Positions 8,156 through 17,279 are shown, numbered from the stretch's first letter. The stretch is 64,000 nucleotides of DNA from Gluconacetobacter johannae (GCF_025994435.1 NZ_BAQK01000079.1:5294-69293), one strand, 5' to 3'. The notes: generated by a model not told the origin, from the sequence alone. Numbers and translations: made by a program.

Positions 8156-8622
8156 CGCAGGTTTCGATATCGCAGTTGCCCGACGGCGCGACGGTGCAGG
8201 GCAGCGACCTGCTGCTGGTCTCGCGCCCGGCCGGGGCGGGGTGGGCCAGTTTCCGGGCGAATATCTCGTATTTTCTGGGGTGGCTGGTCGGGCAGGACGT
8301 CGTGGTGCGGTCGTTGGCCGGCGATATTTCGGCCGCCAGCCTGTCCGCGACGATGACGGGCGGGCAGGCGGCGACGGCGATCGCGGCCGGCGCGGCGCAG
8401 GCGGCGGCGGCCGTGCCGAAGGCCAGCGTCGGCGCGGCGAACGGGGTGGCGGCGCTGGATGCCAGGGGCGGCCTTGTTTTGAACGCCGGGTCCGTCATGC
8501 ATGTGGATGGGGCCGGCAATCTGATTCTCGATGTTCCGCTGCCGACCTCGGACCCCGGCGTGGCGAACGCCGTGTGGACGCAGGGCGGCGTGCTTCTTCT
8601 TTCGCAGGGCCCGGCATCATGA
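8152..8622 (+). CDS. Tail-fibre-like phage protein
   Basis: 156 residues. It starts MTQVSISQLPDGATVQGSDL, the start style of many phage tail or baseplate proteins. An Ala-rich helix leads to VPKASVGAANGVAALDARGG, a linker motif seen again in the next gene. The ATG overlaps the previous stop and the end overlaps the next start (ATGA), so the three are translationally coupled. Probably part of the fibre or tailspike apparatus. Confidence 0.5.
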   Translation: MTQVSISQLPDGATVQGSDLLLVSRPAGAGWASFRANISYFLGWLVGQDVVVRSLAGDISAASLSATMTGGQAATAIAAGAAQAAAAVPKASVGAANGVAALDARGGLVLNAGSVMHVDGAGNLILDVPLPTSDPGVANAVWTQGGVLLLSQGPAS

Positions 8623-9809
8623 AAATGCGCGCTGTTATCGTCGGTCTTTCGCTGTGGGCGCCCGCCCCGGCCGTGGCGCAATATGCGCCGTTCCACCCGC
8701 CCGGCGGCCTGGCCCCGGCGACGACGGTCGGCGGCCAGACGCTGGCGCAGATGCAGGCGGCGACGAGCGCCGCGCAGGCCATGGCGTCGGCCGCCGTTCC
8801 CGCGGTGACGATCGGGCAGGACGGTGGGGTGGCGGGCCTGGATTCAGGGGGCCGGGTGATGGCGCCCGTGGGCGGCGACGTGACGGGGGCGGCGGTGACG
8901 CCGGCCGGCGGGGCGGCGACCACGGTGGGGGCCTATCTGGGCACGCTGGCGACCACTGCGGACCTGTCGGCCTACCTGACCGCGACGGCGGCGGCGCAGA
9001 TGTATGCGACGCAAGGCGCATTGGCGGCCACGACGGCAACGGCGAACGCGGCCGTTCCCGTGCTGGAGATCGGGCAACCCTCGGGCGTGGCGGGGCTGGA
9101 TGCGTCGGGCCAGGTCACCGCGCCGGTCGTGGGCGACGTGACGAACGCGGTGGCGACACCGGCCGGGGGCGCGCAGGTGACGATCGGCGCGGTGCTGGCG
9201 TCGTACGCCGCGCAGGCCGGGCTGGTGGCCGAGACGTCGCGGGCCGAGGGCGCCGAGGCGACGTTGCAGGGCAATATCGCGGCCGAGGCGACGACGCGGG
9301 CGGACGCGGATACGCAGTTGATGCCGATCGCCGGAGGAGCGTTTACCGGGAACGTCGCGCTTTCTTACATCGGGAGTCCGGCCGAATTCAAAATCGGCAT
9401 GCAAAACACGGCCGCCCGATTCAGAGAGAGAGATGACATCAATAATTTTAGTATTACGACCAACATAAATCTGAATGGTGACCAGGATGACACCAGTATG
9501 TCTTCCTGGGAAATGGCAATGGGGTACGGGGTTGCCAATGACAGCTTTCGCGTGGGCAGGATCCCCCCGGGATCAACATCAAGCGGCAGGCTTCCGGTAC
9601 TTCTGAACCTGGATCATGCAGGAAACCTGAAGCTGGCAGGTGTGGCGCAGACAGCCGGCTATACGGTCTCGACGCTGCCGGGCGGCTCGGCCGGGATGCG
9701 GGCTTACGTGACGGATGCCGCTTCATGCCCGTTCATGGGCACGCTCTCCGGAGGCGGTTCGACGGTGTGTCCGGTCTTCCATAACGGCTCGGCGTGGGTC
9801 GCGGAATGA
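8619..9809 (+). CDS. Tail fibre-like protein with N-terminal export signal
   Basis: 396 residues. Residues 1-20 look like a Sec signal peptide (KMR, a hydrophobic stretch, then APAVAQ cleavage site), unusual for a virion protein. Two repeats of a GQxGGVAGLDxxGxVxAPVxGDVT unit follow (about residues 60-95 and 145-180). Next comes a coiled-coil-like EAEATTRADADT region, then a distinct C-terminal domain from about residue 245. The DNA for that domain (about 9370-9640) is clearly AT-richer than its neighbours, suggesting a swapped receptor-binding tip. Coupled to the preceding gene by ATGA. Confidence 0.55.
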   Translation: MKMRAVIVGLSLWAPAPAVAQYAPFHPPGGLAPATTVGGQTLAQMQAATSAAQAMASAAVPAVTIGQDGGVAGLDSGGRVMAPVGGDVTGAAVTPAGGAATTVGAYLGTLATTADLSAYLTATAAAQMYATQGALAATTATANAAVPVLEIGQPSGVAGLDASGQVTAPVVGDVTNAVATPAGGAQVTIGAVLASYAAQAGLVAETSRAEGAEATLQGNIAAEATTRADADTQLMPIAGGAFTGNVALSYIGSPAEFKIGMQNTAARFRERDDINNFSITTNINLNGDQDDTSMSSWEMAMGYGVANDSFRVGRIPPGSTSSGRLPVLLNLDHAGNLKLAGVAQTAGYTVSTLPGGSAGMRAYVTDAASCPFMGTLSGGGSTVCPVFHNGSAWVAE

Positions 9810-9848
9810 TATCGACGGTCCCGGCCCTGCCGTGACGCATTGAGGATC

Positions 9849-10094
9849 ATGGATATGACCAATTACATCCTTTATCGGACAGCGAATTACATCGTGCAGC
9901 CGCCGTCCTATACCGACCCGATCACGGGCAGGGCCGTCACGCCGCCGCCGTTCGTGGCGGACCCTGCCGGACGCGTCATCCTGACGCAGCAGATCGGCGA
10001 CGCGTCGTCGGTGGCGGTGCCGGCCGGCTTCGCGCTGGCGGCGGACCCGGCCGGGCACTATCCGGTGGGCAGCCTCTATCCGGTGCCGGCATGA
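9849..10094 (+). CDS. Small phage tail-associated protein
   Basis: 81 residues, start at ATG 9849 with GAGGATC upstream; a TTG at 9840 is possible. Begins MDMTNYILYRTANYIVQPPS and is Pro/Ala-rich after that. It overlaps the gp4-like gene by 4 bases. No family recognised; perhaps a fibre chaperone or connector. Confidence 0.5.
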   Translation: MDMTNYILYRTANYIVQPPSYTDPITGRAVTPPPFVADPAGRVILTQQIGDASSVAVPAGFALAADPAGHYPVGSLYPVPA

Positions 10095-11065
10095 GCACCA
10101 GCGGGATCGCGGGCTGGAACCCGAGCACGTCGAGCATCATTCGCGGCGCGCTGCGGCTGCTCTCGGCCATCGCGCAGGGCGAGACGCCCGGCGACGGGGA
10201 ATACCAGGAGGCGCTGGATGCGCTGAACGGCATGGTCAAGACCTGGCAGGCCTCGGGCATCCATGTGTGGGCCGAGGAGGACTGCACGCTGTTCCTGCAG
10301 CCGGGACAGGTGCGGTATCTGCTTGGCACGGGCGCGACGGATGCCGCGACGATCAGCAGCCAGTGGGTGCAAGGCTGGCTGACGGCAACGGCCGTCGGCG
10401 GCGCGGCGCAGATCGGCGCCGCATCGGTCGCCGCGATTGCGGCCGGCGACCGGATCGGCATCTGGCTGGATGCTGGAACGATTTTCTGGACCGGCGTGGT
10501 GGCCGTGGTGGGGGACAGTGTGTCGCTGGCCGCGCCGCTGCCGTCACAGGCGTCGTCGGGCGCGCAACTGGTGGCCTATGCCACGCCCCTGGTGCGGCCG
10601 CTGCGGGTGCCCGGCGCGCGGCGATACCAGTTCGCGCCGCCCGGCGGCCAGGCGATCGAAGTCCCGGTCGTGCCGATGTCGCGGCTGGATTACGCCAACG
10701 TGCCGAACAAGACGACGCCGGGAACGGTGACGCAGTTTTTCTACGATCCGCAGCTTGGGGCGGGTGTGATGCATGTATGGCCCGCGCCCTCGGACAGCCG
10801 GAGCGCGCTGGCCTTTACCGCGCAGCGTCCGTTGCAGGATTTCACCAGCCAGGCGGATACCGCCGACCTGCCGCAGGAGTGGATTTCGGTGCTGCGCTAC
10901 AATCTGGCGCGGGAGATGGCGCCGGAATATGACTGCCCGCCGCAGCGCTTTGCGATGATCGCGGCGCTGGCGGCCGAGAAGCTGGCGCTGGCGCAGGCGT
11001 GGGACCGGGAACCGCAATCGGTGCTGTTCGGCGCGGGCGCGGGCCCGGCCGGGCGGTCGGGGTAG
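10091..11065 (+). CDS. Head-to-tail connector protein (P22 gp4-like)
   Basis: 324 residues. After the portal, P22 gp4 adds the ring that closes the DNA channel. The N-terminal segment IIRGALRLLSAIAQGETPGD, then EYQEALDALNGMVKTWQ, matches the helical start of gp4-family proteins. The middle (SSQWVQGWLTATAVGGAAQI) and the VPMSRLDYANVPNKTTPGTV segment are longer than in P22 gp4 (166 residues). It is followed 6 bases later by the gp10-like hub gene, the same order as in P22. Confidence 0.65.
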   Translation: MSTSGIAGWNPSTSSIIRGALRLLSAIAQGETPGDGEYQEALDALNGMVKTWQASGIHVWAEEDCTLFLQPGQVRYLLGTGATDAATISSQWVQGWLTATAVGGAAQIGAASVAAIAAGDRIGIWLDAGTIFWTGVVAVVGDSVSLAAPLPSQASSGAQLVAYATPLVRPLRVPGARRYQFAPPGGQAIEVPVVPMSRLDYANVPNKTTPGTVTQFFYDPQLGAGVMHVWPAPSDSRSALAFTAQRPLQDFTSQADTADLPQEWISVLRYNLAREMAPEYDCPPQRFAMIAALAAEKLALAQAWDREPQSVLFGAGAGPAGRSG

Positions 11066-11071
11066 GGCGTC

Positions 11072-14000
11072 ATGGTGGTGCAGCAGGTCGCCTTCGCGGC
11101 GCAATCCTATCAGGCGCGCGCGGTCGCGCTGGACGCGCAGCGGTGCGTCAATTTCTATGCCGAATTCGCGCCCAGGGACGCGAAATCGCCTGTCGCGGTC
11201 TGGGGATGTCCGGGCATGGTGGCGTTTGCCCGCTGCGGCGACGGGCCGGTGCAGGGCATGTGCATGATGGGCGGGGTGCTGTACGTGGTGTCGGGCCAGG
11301 TGCTGTACCGGGTCGATGCGGACGGGGCGTCGGTCGCGCTGGGGGCGACGTTCGTGACCGGGCCGGTGTCGATGGACACCAACGGCGTCGATCTGGTCTG
11401 GGTCGATGGGGAATCGGGCTGGTGCTATTCGGTGGCCGGCGGCGTGCGGCAGATCGTGGACGAGAATTTCCATCCGGCCGACAGCGTGGTGTATTTCGAC
11501 ACCTATTTCGTCTTCAACCGCGCGGGCACGCAGCAATTCTTCCTGTCGCCGCAATCGGGCGTGACGCCGTTCGACGGGACGATGTTCGCCTCGAAGGAGG
11601 CGACGGCCGACCCGCTGCTGGCGATCGTGAACACGCACGAGCAACTGCTGCTGTTCGGCGCGGCGCGGACCGAGGTGTGGTACGACGCGGGCAACGCGCC
11701 GCCGACCTTCCCGTTCCAGCGCTTCGAGGGGGCGTTCATCCAGCGCGGCATCGCGGGGCCGCACGCCCATTGCCTGGAGGACAATACCGTCTTCTTCCTG
11801 GGCGATGACGGGATGTTCTACCGGCTGAACGGATTCCAGCCCCAGCGGATTTCCACCCATGCCACCGAAGGGGCCTGGCAGGCCTATGCCACGCGGGCCG
11901 ATGCGCGCTGTTTCAGCTATACCTTCGGGGGACACAAATTCGTCACGCTGCTGTTTCCCTCGGCTCCGGCGACGTGGGTGTATGACGTCGCCACCGGCCT
12001 GTGGCACGAGCGGGAGTCCTGGGCGGGGGGCAGTGCGGAAACCAGCATCGGCCGCTGGCGCGGCAATGCGGTGATGATGGCGTATGACCGTATCCTGGTG
12101 GGCGACAGCCTGACCGGGACCGTCGGGCAGTTGAACGACGCGGTCTATACCGAACTGGGGGCGACGATGCGCGGGCTGCTGGCCGCGCCCCCGATCCACG
12201 ACGCGCGCCGCCGGGTGTTCATGCGGCGGTTCGAGCTGGATGTCGAAACCGGGGTGGGGCTGCCGGCGGCGGCGGGCATGGCGCAGGTGGCGTACCAGCC
12301 GGCCGGCGTGCTGATGGTGGCGCCCACCGCCCTGACGCGGGCGGCGGCCCCCGTGGGCACGCCGGCCTCGATTGCGAACCTGCTGGTCAATCTGTGGGTC
12401 TGCCTGCCCGATGACGGGATGCCGCGCGGGCTGCGGATGGGCAATGCGCCGCCGGGGGGCGGGCCGGGCTTTTCGATCGTGCTGGCGAACGACCGGACGG
12501 CGGCGGGGGCGCAGATCGTGGTCGCGGCGGCGGATGTCGCGGGCAATCCGGTGGTGGCGGCGTCCTATGCCTATGGCGGGTGGGGGGACTGGGTGAATGT
12601 GCAGCTTTCGCTGTCGCCGGCGACGCGGATGCTGCAACTGTATGTCGATGGCGCGCCGCTGGCGCCGGCGTCGGTGACGTGGGCGTCGGACGCGCCGGTC
12701 GGCAATCCGGCCGGGCAGGGGTGGAGGGTGGCGCCCTCGAACGGGACCGACGCGCCGGTGGGGCTGCTGGCCGACCCGCAGTTCGGCGGCCACACGGCCG
12801 GCAGCGGGACCGGGTGGAGCACTACCGCGCTGCAACTCGACCAGTCCGGCAACATGGTTTCGCTGGCCGGCGGCACGATCAACGCCGTGTCGCGGACGGG
12901 GGCGGTCGCCTGGACGCTGGCGCCGGGCACGGTGCAGGCGGATATCCTGGGCGTGGCGCCGGGGGTGAACATGGCCTCCTACGGGGTCAATGCCTGCATG
13001 GTGCTGTTGCAGGGCCGGTATCTGGCGGTGGGAGTGCATGCCGGCGCGTACTGGTGCGGGGTGGCCCTGTACGCCGTGGACGGCGGCGGCGCGCCGGGGT
13101 TCCAGGGCTTCGTCTACAATAACGTCAACGGGCCTGGACCGATCTATGGCGCCAACGTCTGTTTCCTGGCCGGGAACCAGACGATCGACGACCCCATCCT
13201 GTCGTATCAGGTCGCGTATCCGGGGGTGCCGAAAGTCGTGCTGGTCTATCCCAGCATCGCGCAGATCATCGGCGGGGCGGCGAAGGCCGGCGGCTTCAAC
13301 GGGCTGTATCCGGGCCTGGGCAATCTTGCGGCCTGGGGGCCGTGCCAGGTGCCGGTCATCGCGTATTCCTACCCCGCCGCGCTGGGCGATCACCTGCTGA
13401 GCCAGGCCGGCTATAACGGCAATGTCGGTTTCTTCCTGCCGGACGGACAGGGCGGCACGAACCATTATCTGTATTTCAATCGTGGCGACATGGCGGCGAA
13501 TGCCGGTGCGGGCAGCAACATCAACACCGAATTGCGCGATGTCATCGGGCCGGCCTGTCCCGATGGGGCGATGGTGAAGATCGCGATGGGCGTCGTCAGC
13601 TACGACATGCTGGCCGGCGCGCATTTCGCGGGGAACAAGGCGACGTCCTTCAATGGCGCGCTGCCGATGTACAGCATCGACAATGCCAACTGGGTGGATG
13701 GGGACGGAGCCGCGCAGATTCCGTTTGCCGACGAATATGGTTCCATCGCCACCGGCGGGCCGGGAGGGACGGACGTCTATGGCGGCCAGCCGTCGCTGAC
13801 GCCGTTGCCGGGGTCGGACCTGTGGCTGGTGACGTTCCTGAAGGTCGGGCGGTCGGACAGCCAGGACAATCGGGGCAACGCCAGCCTGTGGGACACGGTG
13901 CGGGTGTTCGCCTATGCCGGCGGGACGGCCACGCAGGTGGGGGCGCCCGTGTCGGGCGCGGCCTATGACGCGGCGGCCGACTGGGCCGGATACGGGTCGC

Positions 14001-14695
14001 CGCCGGCCGGGTACCAATGGGCGGACCGCAATGCCGTCGCCTATCCGCGGGATGGCGAGATCCTGATCTTCGGCAACATGTTCGGCGCGGCCGTCGGCAG
14101 CTATCCGCAACCGGCGGGGGCGCAATATTGCACGCGCTTCGGCACGCTGAACGTTGCGGCGGCGCAGGTCGCCGACCTGTTCGTCGGCCTGCCGGCGGCG
14201 CCCTTCGACCTGTCGGTGGGCGCGAACCGGGCGGTGTTCCGCACTGCCGAGGGGGGCGCGGCCTATCCGGGCGCGGATGGCGCGCGGCCCCTGGGCGCGC
14301 CGCCGCCGGTGCTGCTGAGCGTGCCGCCGGGGGGCGATGCATCGGCCTTCGCCGACAATCGCGGCGCGGGTGGGGCGCTGGTGCTGGGCGGCACGCTGAT
14401 GCCGGCGTCCTCGGACCCGCCGGGCAGCACCTATGCCGAACCCCTGGCGCAGGGCGGCGACACGCCGCCGGGGGCCGATCCGCAGATCGTGCTGGACTGG
14501 TCGGACGACGGGGCGCGGACCTGGAGCGCGCGGCGGCTCTGGCGGTCGCTGGGGCGGCAGGGGGCGTATCTGACGCGCCTGCGCTGGCTGAAGATGGGCC
14601 AGGCGCGGCAGCGGGTGCTGCGGTTGCAGGTGACCGACCCGGTGCGGCGCAACCTGATCGGGTTCTACCTGGATATCGAATCGGGGATGGACTGA
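11072..14695 (+). CDS. Tail hub protein (P22 gp10-like) with large internal insertion
   Basis: 1207 residues, against 472 for P22 gp10. The hub protein plugs the tail channel and stabilises packaged DNA. Residues 1 to about 398 read like gp10 (CVNFYAEFAPRDAKSPVAVW near residue 25; YDVATGLWHERESW; RRVFMRRFELDVETGVGL at its end). The matching C-terminal piece, DPQIVLDWSDDGARTWSARR then VTDPVRRNLIGFYLDIESG, appears only after about residue 1133. The roughly 730 residues between have no P22 counterpart. They begin with a concanavalin-like lectin segment (about residues 430-560), then an unrecognised beta-rich region. No frame break is seen. Confidence 0.7.
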   Translation: MVVQQVAFAAQSYQARAVALDAQRCVNFYAEFAPRDAKSPVAVWGCPGMVAFARCGDGPVQGMCMMGGVLYVVSGQVLYRVDADGASVALGATFVTGPVSMDTNGVDLVWVDGESGWCYSVAGGVRQIVDENFHPADSVVYFDTYFVFNRAGTQQFFLSPQSGVTPFDGTMFASKEATADPLLAIVNTHEQLLLFGAARTEVWYDAGNAPPTFPFQRFEGAFIQRGIAGPHAHCLEDNTVFFLGDDGMFYRLNGFQPQRISTHATEGAWQAYATRADARCFSYTFGGHKFVTLLFPSAPATWVYDVATGLWHERESWAGGSAETSIGRWRGNAVMMAYDRILVGDSLTGTVGQLNDAVYTELGATMRGLLAAPPIHDARRRVFMRRFELDVETGVGLPAAAGMAQVAYQPAGVLMVAPTALTRAAAPVGTPASIANLLVNLWVCLPDDGMPRGLRMGNAPPGGGPGFSIVLANDRTAAGAQIVVAAADVAGNPVVAASYAYGGWGDWVNVQLSLSPATRMLQLYVDGAPLAPASVTWASDAPVGNPAGQGWRVAPSNGTDAPVGLLADPQFGGHTAGSGTGWSTTALQLDQSGNMVSLAGGTINAVSRTGAVAWTLAPGTVQADILGVAPGVNMASYGVNACMVLLQGRYLAVGVHAGAYWCGVALYAVDGGGAPGFQGFVYNNVNGPGPIYGANVCFLAGNQTIDDPILSYQVAYPGVPKVVLVYPSIAQIIGGAAKAGGFNGLYPGLGNLAAWGPCQVPVIAYSYPAALGDHLLSQAGYNGNVGFFLPDGQGGTNHYLYFNRGDMAANAGAGSNINTELRDVIGPACPDGAMVKIAMGVVSYDMLAGAHFAGNKATSFNGALPMYSIDNANWVDGDGAAQIPFADEYGSIATGGPGGTDVYGGQPSLTPLPGSDLWLVTFLKVGRSDSQDNRGNASLWDTVRVFAYAGGTATQVGAPVSGAAYDAAADWAGYGSPPAGYQWADRNAVAYPRDGEILIFGNMFGAAVGSYPQPAGAQYCTRFGTLNVAAAQVADLFVGLPAAPFDLSVGANRAVFRTAEGGAAYPGADGARPLGAPPPVLLSVPPGGDASAFADNRGAGGALVLGGTLMPASSDPPGSTYAEPLAQGGDTPPGADPQIVLDWSDDGARTWSARRLWRSLGRQGAYLTRLRWLKMGQARQRVLRLQVTDPVRRNLIGFYLDIESGMD

Positions 14696-15327
14696 TGCCG
14701 CAGGCGCCACGCCAGACCCTGCCGGCCGGGGACCGTCCGTTCGTTGCCGCCGGCACGCTGGGGCTGACCCTGGCGGCGTATCAGTTCCTGTCGCGGCTGG
14801 GCATGGCCGGGCAGGCCACCACGCGCAATGTCGAGGTGATCGCCCAGGCGCTGGGCGTGCCGGTGGCCGGCATTCCCGCCGACGGGCCGGTGGCGGTCAC
14901 GCTGCCGGCGTCGTTTCCGCCCCCCGGCCCCAGCGGGGCGGCGGCGGGGCGGGCGGCCGAGGCGCGGGTGCTGGCGATGCTGGCCGCCGTGCCGCCGCCG
15001 CCCCCGGTGGCGCGGCCGGACCCGCCGCCGCCGCCGCGCGGGCCGTGCGATGTCGTCGTGCTGCATCATGGCGCGCGGGTCATCGACGGGTTCGGCGTGC
15101 CGGCCGGGCGGGTCGTGGGGTGGGTGGGCGATGTCTACCTGCAACGCGACGGCGACGCGGGCGGGGCGCTGTGGGCCAAGCAGTCGGGCGCCGGCACGGC
15201 GGACGGCTGGGCGGCCGGGGGCGGCGGCAACGGGACGGGCGGCGTGCTGCCGCTGGTCAATGGCGACACATCCCCGATCGGCATCCTGTCCGATCCGACG
15301 GGGCAGACAATCGGGGTGCCGATCTGA
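14695..15327 (+). CDS. Pro-rich phage tail protein
   Basis: 210 residues. The ATG overlaps the hub stop (TGATG). N-terminal half is helical; residues around 98-117 hold two polyproline runs (PPPPPVARPDPPPPP) before a C-terminal domain with VIDGFGVPAGRVVGWVGDVY and a glycine-rich patch. The polyproline hinge suggests a linker between tail body and fibre. No family recognised. Confidence 0.5.
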   Translation: MPQAPRQTLPAGDRPFVAAGTLGLTLAAYQFLSRLGMAGQATTRNVEVIAQALGVPVAGIPADGPVAVTLPASFPPPGPSGAAAGRAAEARVLAMLAAVPPPPPVARPDPPPPPRGPCDVVVLHHGARVIDGFGVPAGRVVGWVGDVYLQRDGDAGGALWAKQSGAGTADGWAAGGGGNGTGGVLPLVNGDTSPIGILSDPTGQTIGVPI

Positions 15328-15785
15328 TGGGACACAGCACGCTGATTACCGATTATTTCGGCTATGGCGCCGCCGCCGCGCGGCCGGCGACGCCGAATAT
15401 CCCCAGTGGCTGCCTGGGGTTCTACTACGCCACCGATATCGGGCAGGTCTATGCCTGGGACGGGGCGTGGCAGGCCTGGGCGCCGTCCGCGCAGAGCTTT
15501 GCCGGCGGGCTGGCGGCGGCGGGCACCACGCAGGGATCGGCCGCCGCGCTGGTGGCGAACGTCAACCTGTTCACCACCGTGGCGGCCGGCGGCGGGGCCG
15601 TGCTGACGGCGGGGGCGGTGGGCACCTGGCGGAAGGTGCTGAATCGCGGCGCGGCGGCGCTGCTGGTCTATCCGCCTGCGGGCGGGGGGATCGACGCGAT
15701 GGCGGCGGATGCGCCGGTCACGATCCTGGCCGGTGGCGTCGCCACGTTCTGGCAGAACAGTTCAACGCAATGGTATTCGGAATGA
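15327..15785 (+). CDS. Phage tail-associated protein
   Basis: 152 residues, ATG overlapping the preceding stop. Begins MGHSTLITDYFGYGAAAARP, with GCLGFYYATDIGQVYAWDGA, a short motif common in phage fibre proteins, and a beta-rich C-terminus (LVANVNLFTTVAAGGGAVLT). Overlaps the next gene by 4 bases. Probably a fibre or fibre-assembly component. Confidence 0.5.
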   Translation: MGHSTLITDYFGYGAAAARPATPNIPSGCLGFYYATDIGQVYAWDGAWQAWAPSAQSFAGGLAAAGTTQGSAAALVANVNLFTTVAAGGGAVLTAGAVGTWRKVLNRGAAALLVYPPAGGGIDAMAADAPVTILAGGVATFWQNSSTQWYSE

Positions 15786-16597
15786 AGACGATTTTGCTGA
15801 TTTTGGCCGGCGCGCTGGCGCTGGCCGCCCCTGCCCGCGCGCAGGTCGCGGGGCCGGTGGGGCATGGCGAACTGCCGTCCTGCCCCGACGTTGGCGGCAA
15901 CCATCTGAACTACGCGCCCGCGACGGGGACGTTTTCCTGCGGCACGACGGGCGGCGTGCCGGCGCTGGCGGACGGGACGGTGCTGGGCAATGTCAGCGGC
16001 GGCGCGGCCGTGGCCTCGGCGCTGACGCCGGCGCAACTGACGGCGCTGGTGCAGCCGTTCACCGCCGGCCTGCCGGGTGCGGCCCCGGCCAGCGGCGGGG
16101 GCACGGCGAATTTCCTGCGGGCCGACGGGACATGGGCCGCGCCGCCGGGGGGGAGCGGGGGCGTCGTGGGCGCGCATCGCTATTGGGCGCTGGGAAACAT
16201 GATCTCGACCGCGCGCACGCAGCCGCCCACGATGGGGGAATGCTATCTTGCCGCGACAGTGGGGGGCGCAAACCTGATTCCCGTCGCCTCCACCTCGACC
16301 GACACCTATGGCGGACAGCCGCTATCCAATGTCTATGACGGCGATACCGGAACGAACTGGGGCTCGAACAACTATGCCCCTTCCCCGTTCATCGTGTTCG
16401 ATTATGGGGTTCCGGTCGGCGCGGCCCAGATCACCATCACCTCGCGGAGCGGCAGTTGGTATAGCCAGACCCCGCAGATATTCGATGTGTTGTTCAGTGA
16501 CGATGGGGTGGCGTTCCATAAGCTGGGCACGTTCAATATCGGGGCGTTCGCGTCGGCGTTGCAGACGAAGACCATTCCGCTGCCGACGGCATTGTGA
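15782..16597 (+). CDS. Tail fibre-like protein with export signal and discoidin-like domain
   Basis: 271 residues. Residues 1-21 form a clear signal peptide (MKTILLILAGAL, then APARAQ). A fibre-like linker follows (VLGNVSGGAAVASALTPAQL; GGGTANFLRADGTWAAP, which is typical of phage fibres). The C-terminal domain, about residues 165-265, has NVYDGDTGTNWGSNN and VFDYGVPVGAAQITITSRSG, matching F5/8-type-C (discoidin) sugar-binding domains. It likely binds a cell-surface glycan. It is the second tail-type protein here with an export signal. Confidence 0.6.
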   Translation: MKTILLILAGALALAAPARAQVAGPVGHGELPSCPDVGGNHLNYAPATGTFSCGTTGGVPALADGTVLGNVSGGAAVASALTPAQLTALVQPFTAGLPGAAPASGGGTANFLRADGTWAAPPGGSGGVVGAHRYWALGNMISTARTQPPTMGECYLAATVGGANLIPVASTSTDTYGGQPLSNVYDGDTGTNWGSNNYAPSPFIVFDYGVPVGAAQITITSRSGSWYSQTPQIFDVLFSDDGVAFHKLGTFNIGAFASALQTKTIPLPTAL

Positions 16598-16659
16598 GGG
16601 CTGGAGAGTCGCAGCGCCGTGAGGTGGGCGTCGCCGAAGGGCACGTGGGGCATGCGAGG

Positions 16660-16672
16660 CGGATCAATGGCC
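16660..16672 (+). repeat. 13-base direct repeat flanking hicAB, left copy
   Basis: CGGATCAATGGCC here is repeated exactly at 17341-17353. The two copies bracket the hicAB genes and their promoter. The left copy lies between the discoidin-type fibre gene and the 3' end of hicB. Confidence 0.7.
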
Positions 16673-16677
16673 CCCCG

Positions 16678-17073
16678 TCACGCACCCAGCGCCAGCTTGG
16701 CGATAAATCCCGAGCGGGTTTCCCCCGCTTCTTTCGCCCGGCTATCCAGTCGAGCCAGGACGCGGCGGGGAAGCGTGATGTTCACGCGCTCGGACATATC
16801 ATCAAAAAACGCGGGATCGACGCTTGCAAAGCCCCAGATCCATTCCGGTCCGGACCATTGGGAGTTGGCGCGCAAGGCGTCGAGCGAAGATGGACGCGGC
16901 ACGGACTGTCCATGGTCGATGGCATCCTCGATCCAGAGCGCGATCGCCTCGGACGCATTGCTCACCGCTTCGTCGAACGTATCCCCCGCAGAGAAGCACC
17001 CCGGCAGGTCGGGCACGACAACGCCATATGCCTCAGCGTCCGACCCGTGCTCGATCACGATAGGATAGCGCAT
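16678..17073 (-). CDS. hicB: HicB antitoxin
   Basis: 131 residues. The N-terminal HicB fold includes YPIVIEHGSDAEAYGVVVPD, then LPGCFSAGDTFDEAVSNASE. The C-terminal ribbon-helix-helix reads SERVNITLPRRVLARLDSRA and binds operator DNA. HicB neutralises HicA and represses the pair. It starts 17 bases after hicA ends, in the usual hicA-hicB order. The ATG at 17073 is preceded by GGAGG. The pair runs against the direction of the phage tail genes around it, so it is likely prophage cargo. Confidence 0.9.
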   Translation of the reverse strand: MRYPIVIEHGSDAEAYGVVVPDLPGCFSAGDTFDEAVSNASEAIALWIEDAIDHGQSVPRPSSLDALRANSQWSGPEWIWGFASVDPAFFDDMSERVNITLPRRVLARLDSRAKEAGETRSGFIAKLALGA

Positions 17074-17090
17074 TTTCCCCTCCTGCCGGG

Positions 17091-17273
17091 TCACTTCAAC
17101 CCGGCCTGCTTGCGTATCGCGGCGACCAGCCCCTTGCCCAGGTCCTTCTTGGGGTGGGGCACCGTGACCGAGTGCCCGTGGTCTGGGTGGCGGAATATGT
17201 GGTGTGAGCCCCGCGACCGGACTTCGGCCCATCCCGCTTTCTTCAGCTCTCGGATCAGCTCGGCGCTGTTCAT
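17091..17273 (-). CDS. hicA: HicA mRNA interferase toxin
   Basis: 60 residues, the usual HicA size. A double-stranded-RNA-binding-like fold with the catalytic His in SRGSHHIFRHPDHGHSVTVP, and the family end PKKDLGKGLVAAIRKQAGLK. HicA cleaves mRNA when free of HicB. The start at 17273 lies 6 bases after the -10 element, so the transcript is almost leaderless. A longer reading frame upstream runs through the promoter and was rejected. Confidence 0.9.
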   Translation of the reverse strand: MNSAELIRELKKAGWAEVRSRGSHHIFRHPDHGHSVTVPHPKKDLGKGLVAAIRKQAGLK

Positions 17274-17279
17274 GTGTTT

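Noticed and set aside
10544..14710. 1388-codon open frame on the minus strand opposite the tail hub gene
   Set aside because: His/Arg/Pro-rich composition typical of an antisense frame in high-GC DNA; the plus strand carries recognisable gp10-like sequence.
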